Source of the DNA: an uncultured Clostridia bacterium
GTDB lineage: Bacteria; Bacillota; Clostridia; Christensenellales; UBA3700
NCBI GenBank assembly: GCA_947176115.1
Contig: CAMWPK010000071.1
Location: 1-7,640 of the forward strand
DNA: 7,640 nt
Reading direction: 5' to 3'
Shown here in pieces: positions 1 to 6,009 of this stretch. The translations under genes and the position numbers were made by a program. The notes beneath the pieces were generated by a model. It searched no databases. It was not told where the DNA came from and worked only from the letters and a program-made list of their open reading frames with translations. Within the stretch, counting starts at the first letter, position 1; every line of letters begins with the position of its first letter.

Positions 1-20
1 ATATATATTATATCATTTAT

Positions 21-105
21 AATTAACGGTATTTAACCGTATATCTCTCTTCAATAGCGTCAAAACACGAAAATAGCACCAATAAATTTTCTTAATTGAC
101 GGTAT
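21..105. repeat. Direct repeat pair AATT(A/G)ACGGTAT with a small inverted repeat
   Basis: The word AATTAACGGTAT at 21-32 recurs as AATTGACGGTAT at 94-105, with 11 of 12 bases identical. The first copy overlaps a short inverted repeat, ACGGT (26-30) and ACCGT (36-40), with a 5-base loop. Both copies lie upstream of the 84-aa gene. They could be operator half-sites or chance words in AT-rich DNA; the sequence alone cannot decide. No gene is seen in 1-212. Confidence 0.35.
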
Positions 106-119
106 AAAAATTTTTATAC
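102..119. repeat. Perfect 18-bp palindrome upstream of the 84-aa gene
   Basis: Bases 102-119 read GTATAAAAATTTTTATAC, a perfect dyad without a spacer. It abuts and slightly overlaps the next hairpin (118-132). A spacerless AT-rich palindrome of this length in front of a gene fits a binding site for a dimeric DNA-binding protein, but AT-rich DNA also makes such dyads by chance. No regulator gene is visible nearby. Confidence 0.45.
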
Positions 120-134
120 GCCCAATAGGCGTGA
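118..134. repeat. GC-rich hairpin, near-copy of the one at 473-489
   Basis: ACGCC (118-122) pairs with GGCGT (128-132) around a 5-base loop. The 17-base stretch 118-134 matches 473-489 at 16 of 17 positions, the only difference being A127 versus G482. These are among the few GC-rich islands in an AT-rich stretch. The two copies bracket the 84-aa gene, one before it and one after it. Confidence 0.6.
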
Positions 135-148
135 TTAAACACAACATC

Positions 149-172
149 TATAATATACTGTATACTTATAAT
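149..172 (+). promoter_or_regulatory. Possible -10 elements for the 84-aa gene
   Basis: Two exact TATAAT hexamers occur at 149-154 and 167-172, upstream of the ribosome binding site at 202-207. Neither has a convincing -35 element at 16-18 bp. In DNA this AT-rich the hexamers may be fortuitous, so this is only the best candidate region for the promoter. Confidence 0.25.
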
Positions 173-212
173 ATCAATAGAAAATGATTAAATAATTTTT
201 TAGGAGAATGAA

Positions 213-467
213 ATGAAAACAAATCGTATTAAAATTAAAAAAATGAAGCAAGACGTTGTATGGAGTCACGTATTCTATACTTTGGACGACCTATACAATG
301 GCTTTATTTACGACGATAAACAATTCAATAAAATGCTCTATGATTTATTAGGATACGTAGAAAAAAAGATATCCCCGCCAGACGAAGCCGGCGACATAGT
401 AGACAAATACTTAATCGTAGAATATGAAGAACTTCCCTCTTCTCACAACGCTCTTAAGAATAATTAA
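213..467 (+). CDS. Small hypothetical protein, 84 aa
   Basis: I do not recognise this protein. The gene is supported by a good ribosome binding site (AGGAGA at 202-207, five bases before ATG) and by a hairpin two bases after the stop. The N-terminus is strongly basic (K2, K7, K9, K10, K12 and R5). The middle is aromatic-rich, with several Tyr and Phe between residues 22 and 48. The C-terminal half is acidic (DEAGD around 57-61, then EYEE). There is no signal peptide, membrane segment or cysteine, so it is probably a soluble cytoplasmic protein. It stands alone on this strand, is convergent with the M60-like gene, and lies between two near-identical hairpins. A function cannot be assigned; a small regulatory or accessory protein is possible but unsupported. 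Confidence 0.7.
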   Translation: MKTNRIKIKKMKQDVVWSHVFYTLDDLYNGFIYDDKQFNKMLYDLLGYVEKKISPPDEAGDIVDKYLIVEYEELPSSHNALKNN

Positions 468-468
468 A

Positions 469-491
469 CCTCACGCCCAATGGGCGTGAGG
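469..491. terminator. Hairpin terminator shared by convergent genes
   Basis: CCTCACGCC pairs with GGCGTGAGG around a short CAATG loop, giving a GC-rich stem of at least 9 bp. It begins two bases after the stop of the 84-aa gene and lies 51 bases past the stop of the minus-strand M60-like gene. On the minus strand the stem is followed by TTTAATTATT, a reasonable U-tract. On the + strand the following bases (TCAATATAAG) are poor in T. It therefore most likely terminates the M60-like transcript and may also protect the 3' end of the small-gene mRNA. Confidence 0.65.
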
Positions 492-542
492 TCAATATAA
501 GTACGTCAATATTAATTCGCTAATACTTGAGTTGGGAAAACG

Positions 543-3500
543 CTATTTGCTCAATTTCTTAGAATTGCGTTTTTTCTTTTCCCTATAGTCCGCAATTCCT
601 GCGCCTATAAGAGCGATTATGATTACTGCAGGAAGAATAATAATTCCGTATATAAATCCCGAATATTCTCTAATCTCTTCCTTTTCTACTGCAAGATAGG
701 ATATATAGTCTATATTTATTATATCGCTATCGCTTGCAGGCATAACCTTGACTGTATGCTCTGCCCAAAGGTCAAAGTCTATTGCATAGAGCAACTGGTC
801 TGTCATAGTGGTTTCGCTGTAAAGATCGACAGTCGCAACTTTTGAACCGTCTACGTACACTTCCATTTTGCCGTAAGAACTATCCTTTACTCCGTAGATA
901 CATATCTGTCTGGCAAGCGCAGTGAAAGACATTACGGAATTTTGGTTGACGCTTTGGCTGACGGAACCGTTGATACAGACGTACTCGCCTATATCCGACC
1001 AACCGCCCATATACGCTATACTGGACGAAGTATTGGGTACGATTTGACTTGAATCAAAGCGCTGACCTACTTTTAGATCGGTGAAAGAACACTCAAAAGG
1101 CTCGTCCGCGTAAAAAGTAATCTTGAGATACTTATACTTATTGGCGTCGAACAAGAATGTATTAAGTCCCTCTCTGATTTTGCTGTCAACATTGACGCCC
1201 TCTTTGCTTTCATCCTCCGTCAATTCTTTCAACTTTATTTCCTTAAATTCAGAAAAATTCGAGTTGTTGGACATAGTAAGTTTTATGTTGGCGCCTATCA
1301 TTGCAGAGGTACTGTTGACGTAGAACTGAACGTACTCCATTCTCTTTTCGCCGTTCATTTTGAGTACGACGTCAAACTCCGTCAATCTTTCCATCGCCGT
1401 ATAGTAAGATGTGGAGAGATCGTCAAAAGCAAATTCGATTTCTCTTGACGCGCTAAACGCCTCCGGATATGATTCAACGTTGTCCACCGTCAATTCGTAC
1501 GGCTGATAAAACGCTTCTTTGAAGCCGTAACCCGTAGGATAAATCACAGGCGGTTCAAACTTGACGATATTGTCATCAGGCAAGCCGTTGTATATCAAAT
1601 AATTAGAATCAATGACCACTGCATTTATAGCCAAATCTTGACCTATGTCTAAATTCTCACCTTCGATGTATCTAATACCTAGGGCGGCGTCGCAACTACC
1701 CTTGGTGGATAACAAATACAAATTGAAATAATAATTGGTACCTGCTTTCAGATCTATATCGTAAGAGTGTCCTCTCGTAAACTCAGTAAACGGTATGGAT
1801 ATATCAAACATAGTAAACATATACTTGGGTACGCCAAACTCTACTCTGCAACGTCCGTTGTTGCGCAAATAGATACGGTACTTACCGCTCTGAGGCACTC
1901 TAAGACAACCATTGGTAACCGTCAAGACGTAGACGCTGTCGTCCTTTTCGTCCAGCGGTTTTACTCCCGCAAAATCTATACTTTCTACGTAATCGGGCGA
2001 TCTCTTGTCGTATGCCTCAATAGCTTCCGCAAGCGCGGTCGATGGATTGTTGAATCGCCAATTCATATATTTCTTGGAAGTAGCTACCGTAACTACGACG
2101 TTGATTCTGCCGTAAAGCGTAACGGTATGATCTCCATTGGTGAGCGTAACGTCAAATTCGTCTATAAGATGGTCTTGGCTCGGAGTATAGTAATACGTAT
2201 CGGAATTTTCTTTATCTTTGCTCCAAAGTTTGGAATGCTTGCCCACTACTTTCTCTACTCTCCAACCGTCTTCGAGCGATACTATGTTGCTTCCAAAATC
2301 AAAGACTGCTTTCTCGCCCATAGCTACGGTGTATCCCAGATAGAATGTATTGTCTGCGCTACCAAGCGTAAACTTTGTCTGTACGGGCACGTACAATTGA
2401 TTGCCCGACATCTTATTTTTGGTTTCTTCAGAAATTTGCATTATCGGGAACATACCGAAATACATACTCATATCCGACCTAAGAACCGAACTTATCAAAA
2501 GCGCAAATTCATCGACTTCAATAGGTTGGGTTTCGTTGCGATACTCGGATATAATCTCTATCGTCTTGTCCAGACCAAAAGCGTGCAAGATATTGATAAA
2601 GAAGGCTTTCCACATTACGTTGTAATGATCTTGATACAATTCGTCGGTAGGATACTTAAGAAGCTCAAAAGTTCCGTTTAGACACATATATGAGTCGTGC
2701 AACCAATTTATCTCATTTCCGGCAATATCAGCTTCCTCGCTTGGATTGGTCATGACCACGTGGTCGATTGCGCTCAATATGTTTACCCAAGAATCTTGAG
2801 GAATAAATCCCGCTAGATTAGCGCCCGCTACTTTAGTCTTGTAATCGCAAATATTGTAGAGCAAATCCCACGCTTCGCCGTCAAGTAGATTGCTGTAAAA
2901 AAGCGTCTTTTCAAAATAAGAACTAGGCGCGTAAGTAATGCACACGTTTTGGTTGAGATCATAATAAATATTTTGGTAATCTCCAAAGACTACGCTCGAC
3001 GTATAATATCTAGAACTGCTTGCAATGCCCAAAGTTTCGTTGATAAACGATACCGCCGACTGCCACCAAAGTAGCACATTGTAGATATCGTCGATTTTGC
3101 AAGTATTATTCTCGCTGTAGAGCGTCGAAGTAGGCACGTAAAATCTTGCATTGACGCAATCAAGTACGGCAAAAGTTCCGGTGCCTTGCTGTATTTGGTT
3201 TAATGAATCTCTGCCCAGTCTGTAATACGGCATAACTATTCCGCCCTCAATCTCCATATTAAATGAAGAATTAGTGACAGAACTCGTCGTTTCGTCTGCC
3301 TGCACGTATATCTCCACTACTCCGCCAATACCCGGCTCCCAGGTAGTAACGCCCGATATCGACTTGGATAATCTCGTACCGCTCAAATAATCGTTGATAT
3401 ATACGGTGTAACGATTGGATATTATATTGCTGGGAACAGTGATTGTCAACGGCTCGCCTACAGGCAAATATAGTCCCGTGATGTGGTAACCGCTCATTCT

Positions 3501-3722
3501 TGTATCGATATTAATCTTTGCCCTAACTCTTTGTACGTCCTTATACTCCGTAGCCGTCCTCGGCGCCGCGTAGGAAGACAAGACCGCAATTCCGTCGCCG
3601 TAACGCGATACGACGGAGTCTTGAATCTCTATTTCGTTTTTCGTAGTAGAACACGCCCCAAGCCCTAAAAGCATTGCGACGACGAATATAAGTATTGCAA
3701 TTATCAAAAGTCTTTTCTTCAT
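543..3722 (-). CDS. M60/enhancin-like surface lipoprotein, probably without protease activity
   Basis: A 1059-aa exported protein. Residues 1-24 form a lipoprotein signal peptide with lipobox LGAC, Cys24 being the lipidation site. Residues about 80-180 resemble the M60-like N-terminal domain (TGLYLPVGEPLTITVP, then an EGG...MPYYRLG strand). About 200-445 follow the M60 metallopeptidase layout, including DSWVNIL at 310-316 (family EVWNNI) and AFFINILHAFGLDKTIEIIS ending in EYR (373-395). The expected HEXXH reads YNICD at 289-293, so the zinc ligands and catalytic Glu appear absent. Further regions are an Ig-like segment (about 465-545), a PA14-like sandwich (600-690), a discoidin-like domain (750-887) and a carbohydrate-binding-like domain (899-1011), all tentative. 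A transmembrane helix (1023-1044) with a Lys/Arg tail ends it. The start has AGAGGA at 3726-3731. Known M60 members cleave mucin-type glycoproteins; this one more likely binds such targets. Family placement rests on motif recall, not a search. Confidence 0.8.
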   Translation of the reverse strand: MKKRLLIIAILIFVVAMLLGLGACSTTKNEIEIQDSVVSRYGDGIAVLSSYAAPRTATEYKDVQRVRAKINIDTRMSGYHITGLYLPVGEPLTITVPSNIISNRYTVYINDYLSGTRLSKSISGVTTWEPGIGGVVEIYVQADETTSSVTNSSFNMEIEGGIVMPYYRLGRDSLNQIQQGTGTFAVLDCVNARFYVPTSTLYSENNTCKIDDIYNVLLWWQSAVSFINETLGIASSSRYYTSSVVFGDYQNIYYDLNQNVCITYAPSSYFEKTLFYSNLLDGEAWDLLYNICDYKTKVAGANLAGFIPQDSWVNILSAIDHVVMTNPSEEADIAGNEINWLHDSYMCLNGTFELLKYPTDELYQDHYNVMWKAFFINILHAFGLDKTIEIISEYRNETQPIEVDEFALLISSVLRSDMSMYFGMFPIMQISEETKNKMSGNQLYVPVQTKFTLGSADNTFYLGYTVAMGEKAVFDFGSNIVSLEDGWRVEKVVGKHSKLWSKDKENSDTYYYTPSQDHLIDEFDVTLTNGDHTVTLYGRINVVVTVATSKKYMNWRFNNPSTALAEAIEAYDKRSPDYVESIDFAGVKPLDEKDDSVYVLTVTNGCLRVPQSGKYRIYLRNNGRCRVEFGVPKYMFTMFDISIPFTEFTRGHSYDIDLKAGTNYYFNLYLLSTKGSCDAALGIRYIEGENLDIGQDLAINAVVIDSNYLIYNGLPDDNIVKFEPPVIYPTGYGFKEAFYQPYELTVDNVESYPEAFSASREIEFAFDDLSTSYYTAMERLTEFDVVLKMNGEKRMEYVQFYVNSTSAMIGANIKLTMSNNSNFSEFKEIKLKELTEDESKEGVNVDSKIREGLNTFLFDANKYKYLKITFYADEPFECSFTDLKVGQRFDSSQIVPNTSSSIAYMGGWSDIGEYVCINGSVSQSVNQNSVMSFTALARQICIYGVKDSSYGKMEVYVDGSKVATVDLYSETTMTDQLLYAIDFDLWAEHTVKVMPASDSDIINIDYISYLAVEKEEIREYSGFIYGIIILPAVIIIALIGAGIADYREKKKRNSKKLSK

Positions 3723-3763
3723 TTTTCCTCTGCAAAATTATAGTTCTACTATTTTTCAAGATA

Positions 3764-3792
3764 AGTTTACTACAAAAATTGCAAAAAGACAA
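3764..3792 (-). promoter_or_regulatory. Candidate promoter for the M60-like gene
   Basis: Read on the minus strand, TTGTCT (3787-3792) and TAAACT (3764-3769) are separated by exactly 17 bases and lie about 40 bases before the ATG. Each hexamer matches the sigma-A consensus at 4 of 6 positions. A TATAAT at 3737-3742 lies closer to the start but has no correctly spaced -35. The gene plausibly has its own promoter because a terminator-like hairpin separates it from the LRR gene. Confidence 0.3.
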
Positions 3793-3850
3793 TAAAATAA
3801 ATATAAATCTTTATAAATATAATTTACTTTTCAATTCAACATAGAAAATA

Positions 3851-3875
3851 GCAAGCGCCTTACTTGTACGCTTGC
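3851..3875 (-). terminator. Terminator-like hairpin after the LRR gene
   Basis: GCAAGCG (3851-3857) and CGCTTGC (3869-3875) form a 7-bp GC-rich stem with an 11-base loop. On the minus strand it is followed by TATTTTCTAT, a moderate U-tract. It lies about 120 bases past the LRR stop, beyond the purine-rich tract, so it probably ends the LRR transcript before the M60-like gene begins. The large loop and imperfect T-run leave some doubt. Confidence 0.5.
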
Positions 3876-3997
3876 CATTTCCCTACCCCCATATTTCTTA
3901 TCTTTTATCTCTTATTTCTTATTTCTTATCTACTCACTTCTTCCCTATTACTTTTTACCTCTTACTTCACTTCTTCCCTATTACCTCTTACTTATTA
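3876..3997. repeat. Degenerate polypyrimidine (purine on minus strand) repeat tract
   Basis: About 120 bases consist almost only of C and T with scattered A, built from variations on CTTATTT, TTACTT and CTTCTTCCC. A 17-base word, cacttcttccctattac, occurs identically at 3935-3951 and 3968-3984, a 33-bp period. On the minus strand the tract is G/A-rich, resembles runs of AAGTAAGAGGTAA, and starts exactly at the LRR stop codon (3995-3997). It codes for nothing convincing. It may be a simple-sequence expansion or an intergenic repeat family. Confidence 0.75.
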
Positions 3998-5512
3998 CTT
4001 CTTATATCCCCATACCACAGGTCTATTGCTGTGGTTCCAATATATATCCCATTCGCTTGGCCGTCTTTCTGCCTCGCAATAGATTGTCAGACTGTTACAG
4101 TATTCAAATGCAACAAAACCAATTCTCGTTACACTGCTTGGTATTACTATGCTTGTCAGATTGCTACATTTATAGAATGCATAGTCGCCTATGCTTGTGA
4201 CACTGCTTGGTATCTCTATGCTTGTCAGACTGCTACAGTCAGAGAATGCGCTCACGCCTATGCTTGTCACACTGCTTGGTATGACTATGCTTGTTAGACT
4301 GCTACAGCCTGAGAATGCCCAATTGCTTATGCTTGTAACACTGCTTGGTATCTCTATGCTTGTCAGACTGCTACAGCCTGAGAATGCAAAACTGCCTATG
4401 CTTGTTAATTGCGAGTTATCGCCAAAAGTTACGCTTGTCAGACTGCTACAGCCTGAAAATGCATCATTGCCTATGCTTATGACACTGCTCGGTATTTCTA
4501 TGCTTGTCAAACTGCTACAGCCTGAGAATGCATAATCGCCTATGCTCGTGACACTGCTTGGTATTGATATGCTTGTCAGACTGCTACATTTTGAGAATGT
4601 ATACTCGCCTATGCTGGTTCCGCTACTTATTACCACATTTTCCAAATATTTTTTGGGAATACTGGATATTGCGCTTGTCGGCATTGTTATTGTTGTTAAA
4701 TTATCGCATCCGTCAAATGCGTCGCTATCTATAGACGTTATATTCGACGGAATTTCAAACTCAGTCAATAATGACTTATCCCCGCCTGCTACCAACTTCA
4801 CTATATCCGACGTCAATCTAGTAATGGGAGTTACGTTTATTTTAATAGAATACTCATTGCCATATCTATCTTGCCAATTCACATTTTCTTTAACAAAATC
4901 TGCGCAAATCTCATTTACTACACTACTTTTATAAAAACTGCCATCGTCATATTTTACTGAATAAGATAAATTAAATACGTCATATTGTTGAATTGACGTT
5001 TTGCCTTGCACGTCATAACTCTTAACTACTTTTTTATACTCCTTGCTATCGCACTTCTCTGCGTCAAATAATACTGACGACACCTTTTTGTCGCTATTAA
5101 ACTCAACGCGGATATATTGATACGTCATTTTACGTAATTGCTCTTCAAGTTTTGTTTCTTTATCCTCTCCAAAGTCCACGTCGTCGTCACTTGACTCAAA
5201 AGCAGTAAGTCCTCTTTCATTGCCATTGAGTTGGTCTAGCTGTCGCAATACTTTGAGATAATTGTCGCTGTAATACTCGTAACCATACTCGTTCTTATTA
5301 TAAGGCTCGCCAAGTATCTTTATTACTTGCTCTTGAGAATCGCCTATATTTATCTTGTCTACCTTGCTGATGCGGAAAATATTGGTTGCCCACACCACGC
5401 TAGGCACGATTACCGCTATCAATACCGCCACTGTTACTACGGGTATCACTATTGCTATAATCTGCTTCTTGGTGAACTTCTTATGCCCTTTCTTATCAAT
5501 TTTACAATCCAT
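3995..5512 (-). CDS. Membrane-anchored BspA-type leucine-rich repeat (LRR_5) protein
   Basis: A 505-aa surface protein. The first 17 residues are Lys-rich, followed by a hydrophobic segment (about 18-42). This can serve as an uncleaved anchor or, if cut after VVWA (41), as a signal peptide. Residues about 50-80 contain INIGDSQEQVIKILGEP, like the SmpA/BamE-type fold, and an acidic patch follows at 107-120. From about 247 to 478 run roughly nine LRR_5 repeats of the form SIxxxAFxxCxxLTSIxIPSSVT, mostly 23 residues apart, with one 25-residue unit around 352-376. The C-terminus (IYCEAERRPSEW...VVWGY) is the usual cap of such arrays. The family includes adhesins and host- or matrix-binding proteins, so an adhesion or binding role is likely but the ligand is unknown. 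The start is fixed by TAGGAG at 5519-5524, six bases before ATG. It is divergent from hpf and upstream of, but not clearly cotranscribed with, the M60-like gene. Confidence 0.88.
   Translation of the reverse strand: MDCKIDKKGHKKFTKKQIIAIVIPVVTVAVLIAVIVPSVVWATNIFRISKVDKINIGDSQEQVIKILGEPYNKNEYGYEYYSDNYLKVLRQLDQLNGNERGLTAFESSDDDVDFGEDKETKLEEQLRKMTYQYIRVEFNSDKKVSSVLFDAEKCDSKEYKKVVKSYDVQGKTSIQQYDVFNLSYSVKYDDGSFYKSSVVNEICADFVKENVNWQDRYGNEYSIKINVTPITRLTSDIVKLVAGGDKSLLTEFEIPSNITSIDSDAFDGCDNLTTITMPTSAISSIPKKYLENVVISSGTSIGEYTFSKCSSLTSISIPSSVTSIGDYAFSGCSSLTSIEIPSSVISIGNDAFSGCSSLTSVTFGDNSQLTSIGSFAFSGCSSLTSIEIPSSVTSISNWAFSGCSSLTSIVIPSSVTSIGVSAFSDCSSLTSIEIPSSVTSIGDYAFYKCSNLTSIVIPSSVTRIGFVAFEYCNSLTIYCEAERRPSEWDIYWNHSNRPVVWGYKK
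4083..4640 (-). repeat. 69-bp tandem repeats inside the LRR gene
   Basis: The DNA encoding the LRR array is itself a tandem repeat. The word CTTGTCAGACTGCTACA and close variants begin at 4152, 4221, 4290, 4359, 4434, 4503 and 4572, with a diverged copy aligned at 4083. All spacings are 69 bp except one of 75 bp, which corresponds to the two-residue-longer unit containing FGDNSQL. Third positions are also largely conserved between the central copies, which suggests recent duplication or gene conversion rather than old diverged repeats. Confidence 0.9.
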
Positions 5513-5652
5513 AATACACTCCTACTTTCACTTTTCAACAAAATTCTAAAAAGTATAATTACTTAAAATAATATAAAATTAAATGTTTTATATAAATCAT
5601 TATAATTCATAAATTGGTAAAAGTATACTTTTTTAGAAGAAATTAAAATTTT
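5513..5652. promoter_or_regulatory. AT-rich region holding the LRR gene promoter
   Basis: This stretch is extremely AT-rich and has no gene. On the minus strand a TATACT lies at 5552-5557, about 40 bases before the LRR start, but without a good -35. A perfect 14-bp palindrome, AAAAGTATACTTTT, occupies 5619-5632 and could be an operator or just AT-rich coincidence. The LRR promoter must be in or near this region because the gene is divergent from hpf. Confidence 0.35.
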
Positions 5653-5697
5653 TTGAGATTTCTCCACTCCGCTTCGCTCCAGTCGCAATGACGTAAT
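5653..5697 (+). repeat. REP-like short intergenic repeat, copy A
   Basis: The segment runs from TTGAGATTTCT through CTCCGCTTCGCTCC to GCAATGACGTAAT. It shares both its beginning and its end with copy D (5801-5835) and its middle with copy B. The core is GC-rich compared with its surroundings. This kind of short element (GAGATTTCTC...GAAATGAC) is a familiar dispersed intergenic repeat in bacterial genomes. Confidence 0.65.
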
Positions 5698-5702
5698 TTT
5701 TA

Positions 5703-5743
5703 GATATTTCGACTCCGCTACGCTTCGCTCAATATGACATAAT
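5703..5743 (+). repeat. REP-like short intergenic repeat, copy B
   Basis: The pattern is GATATTTCGACTCCGCT, then ACGCTTCGCTC, then ATATGACATAAT. It matches copy A in CTCCGCT and CGCTTCGCTC and in the terminal ATGACNTAAT. It starts six bases after copy A and in the same orientation. Confidence 0.6.
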
Positions 5744-5756
5744 TAGGTCGTAGCCC

Positions 5757-5786
5757 GTCACCTTGAGCGCAGTCGAAAGGTCTTTA
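5757..5786 (-). repeat. REP-like short intergenic repeat, copy C (inverted)
   Basis: On the minus strand this reads AAAGACCTTTCGACTGCGCTC followed by AAGGTGAC. It carries the same TTTCGACT..GCTC core as copy B but in opposite orientation. B and C therefore form an inverted pair that could fold into a cruciform or RNA hairpin. Confidence 0.6.
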
Positions 5787-5800
5787 TCCTATTTATACTG

Positions 5801-5855
5801 TTGAGATTTCTCAACTACGCTCGAAATGACGTAATGTTGGTCGAAATGACAATAA
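5801..5855 (+). repeat. REP-like short intergenic repeat, copy D with partial duplicate
   Basis: TTGAGATTTCTCAACTACGC continues into TCGAAATGACGTAAT (to 5835). A truncated echo, GGTCGAAATGAC, follows at 5839-5850. It matches copy A at both ends but has a shorter middle, so the family varies in its central part. Confidence 0.65.
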
Positions 5856-5870
5856 CATTACATAAAATTT

Positions 5871-5885
5871 TGGAAAAATTTTCCA
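5871..5885. repeat. Small palindrome upstream of the hpf promoter
   Basis: TGGAAAAATTTTCCA is a 7+1+7 inverted repeat centred on A5878. It ends about 28 bases before the extended -10 of hpf, where an operator or activator site would be expected. No factor can be named from sequence. Confidence 0.4.
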
Positions 5886-5892
5886 TACCCCC

Positions 5893-5921
5893 TTTTATTC
5901 GCCTAAATTTTGTGATATAAT
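5893..5921 (+). promoter_or_regulatory. Extended -10 promoter for hpf
   Basis: TATAAT at 5916-5921 is a perfect -10 hexamer and is preceded by TG at 5913-5914, giving the extended -10 form TGATATAAT. The -35 position about 17 bases upstream (5893-5898) is only TTTTAT, which is tolerable for an extended -10 promoter. Transcription would start near 5928, leaving a leader of roughly 80 bases. Confidence 0.65.
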
Positions 5922-5935
5922 TTAATCAATAATAA

Positions 5936-5982
5936 AGAGGATTGAGTTAAGAGAGTACAAGCAGAACTTAACGAAAGCCTCT
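5936..5982 (+). promoter_or_regulatory. Foldable 5' leader of hpf
   Basis: Two nested pairings are visible. AGAGG (5936-5940) pairs with CCTCT (5978-5982), and GTTAAG (5946-5951) with CTTAAC (5967-5972), separated by symmetric 5-base internal loops and closed by a 15-base loop. The CCTC strand could alternatively pair with GAGG of the hpf ribosome binding site (5997-6000). It matches no riboswitch or leader class I recognise, and the alternative pairing is short. Confidence 0.4.
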
Positions 5983-6009
5983 AAGTAAAAAACAAGGAGG
6001 GCGATTATT

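Noticed and set aside
1767..2681. A 304-codon open frame on the + strand opposite the M60-like gene
   Set aside because: It starts at a GTG without a ribosome binding site, has no recognisable domain, and lies wholly antisense to a well-supported gene. It is a shadow of that gene's codon use.
3483..3668. Short + strand frame near the start of the M60-like gene
   Set aside because: It is antisense to the signal peptide and N-terminal domain, and the Arg/Pro-rich composition is typical of a shadow frame.
4083..4640. Regularly spaced repeats considered as a CRISPR array
   Set aside because: The units are contiguous 69-bp tandem copies without unique spacers, lie in frame inside the LRR coding region, and translate to the LRR_5 consensus.
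3872..4934. Several + strand open frames with 23-residue repeats (MLVTLLG... and YACQTA...)
   Set aside because: They are antisense translations of the 69-bp LRR repeats and the pyrimidine tract. The repeat period is a multiple of three, so all frames stay open. No ribosome binding sites support them.
5327..5566. + strand frame over the LRR N-terminus, rich in Tyr and His
   Set aside because: It is antisense to the Lys-rich and transmembrane coding region of the LRR gene, and there is no ribosome binding site.
5653..5855. Possible insertion sequence or full MITE
   Set aside because: No transposase frame, no clear long terminal inverted repeats and no target-site duplication were found; the short-repeat explanation is sufficient.
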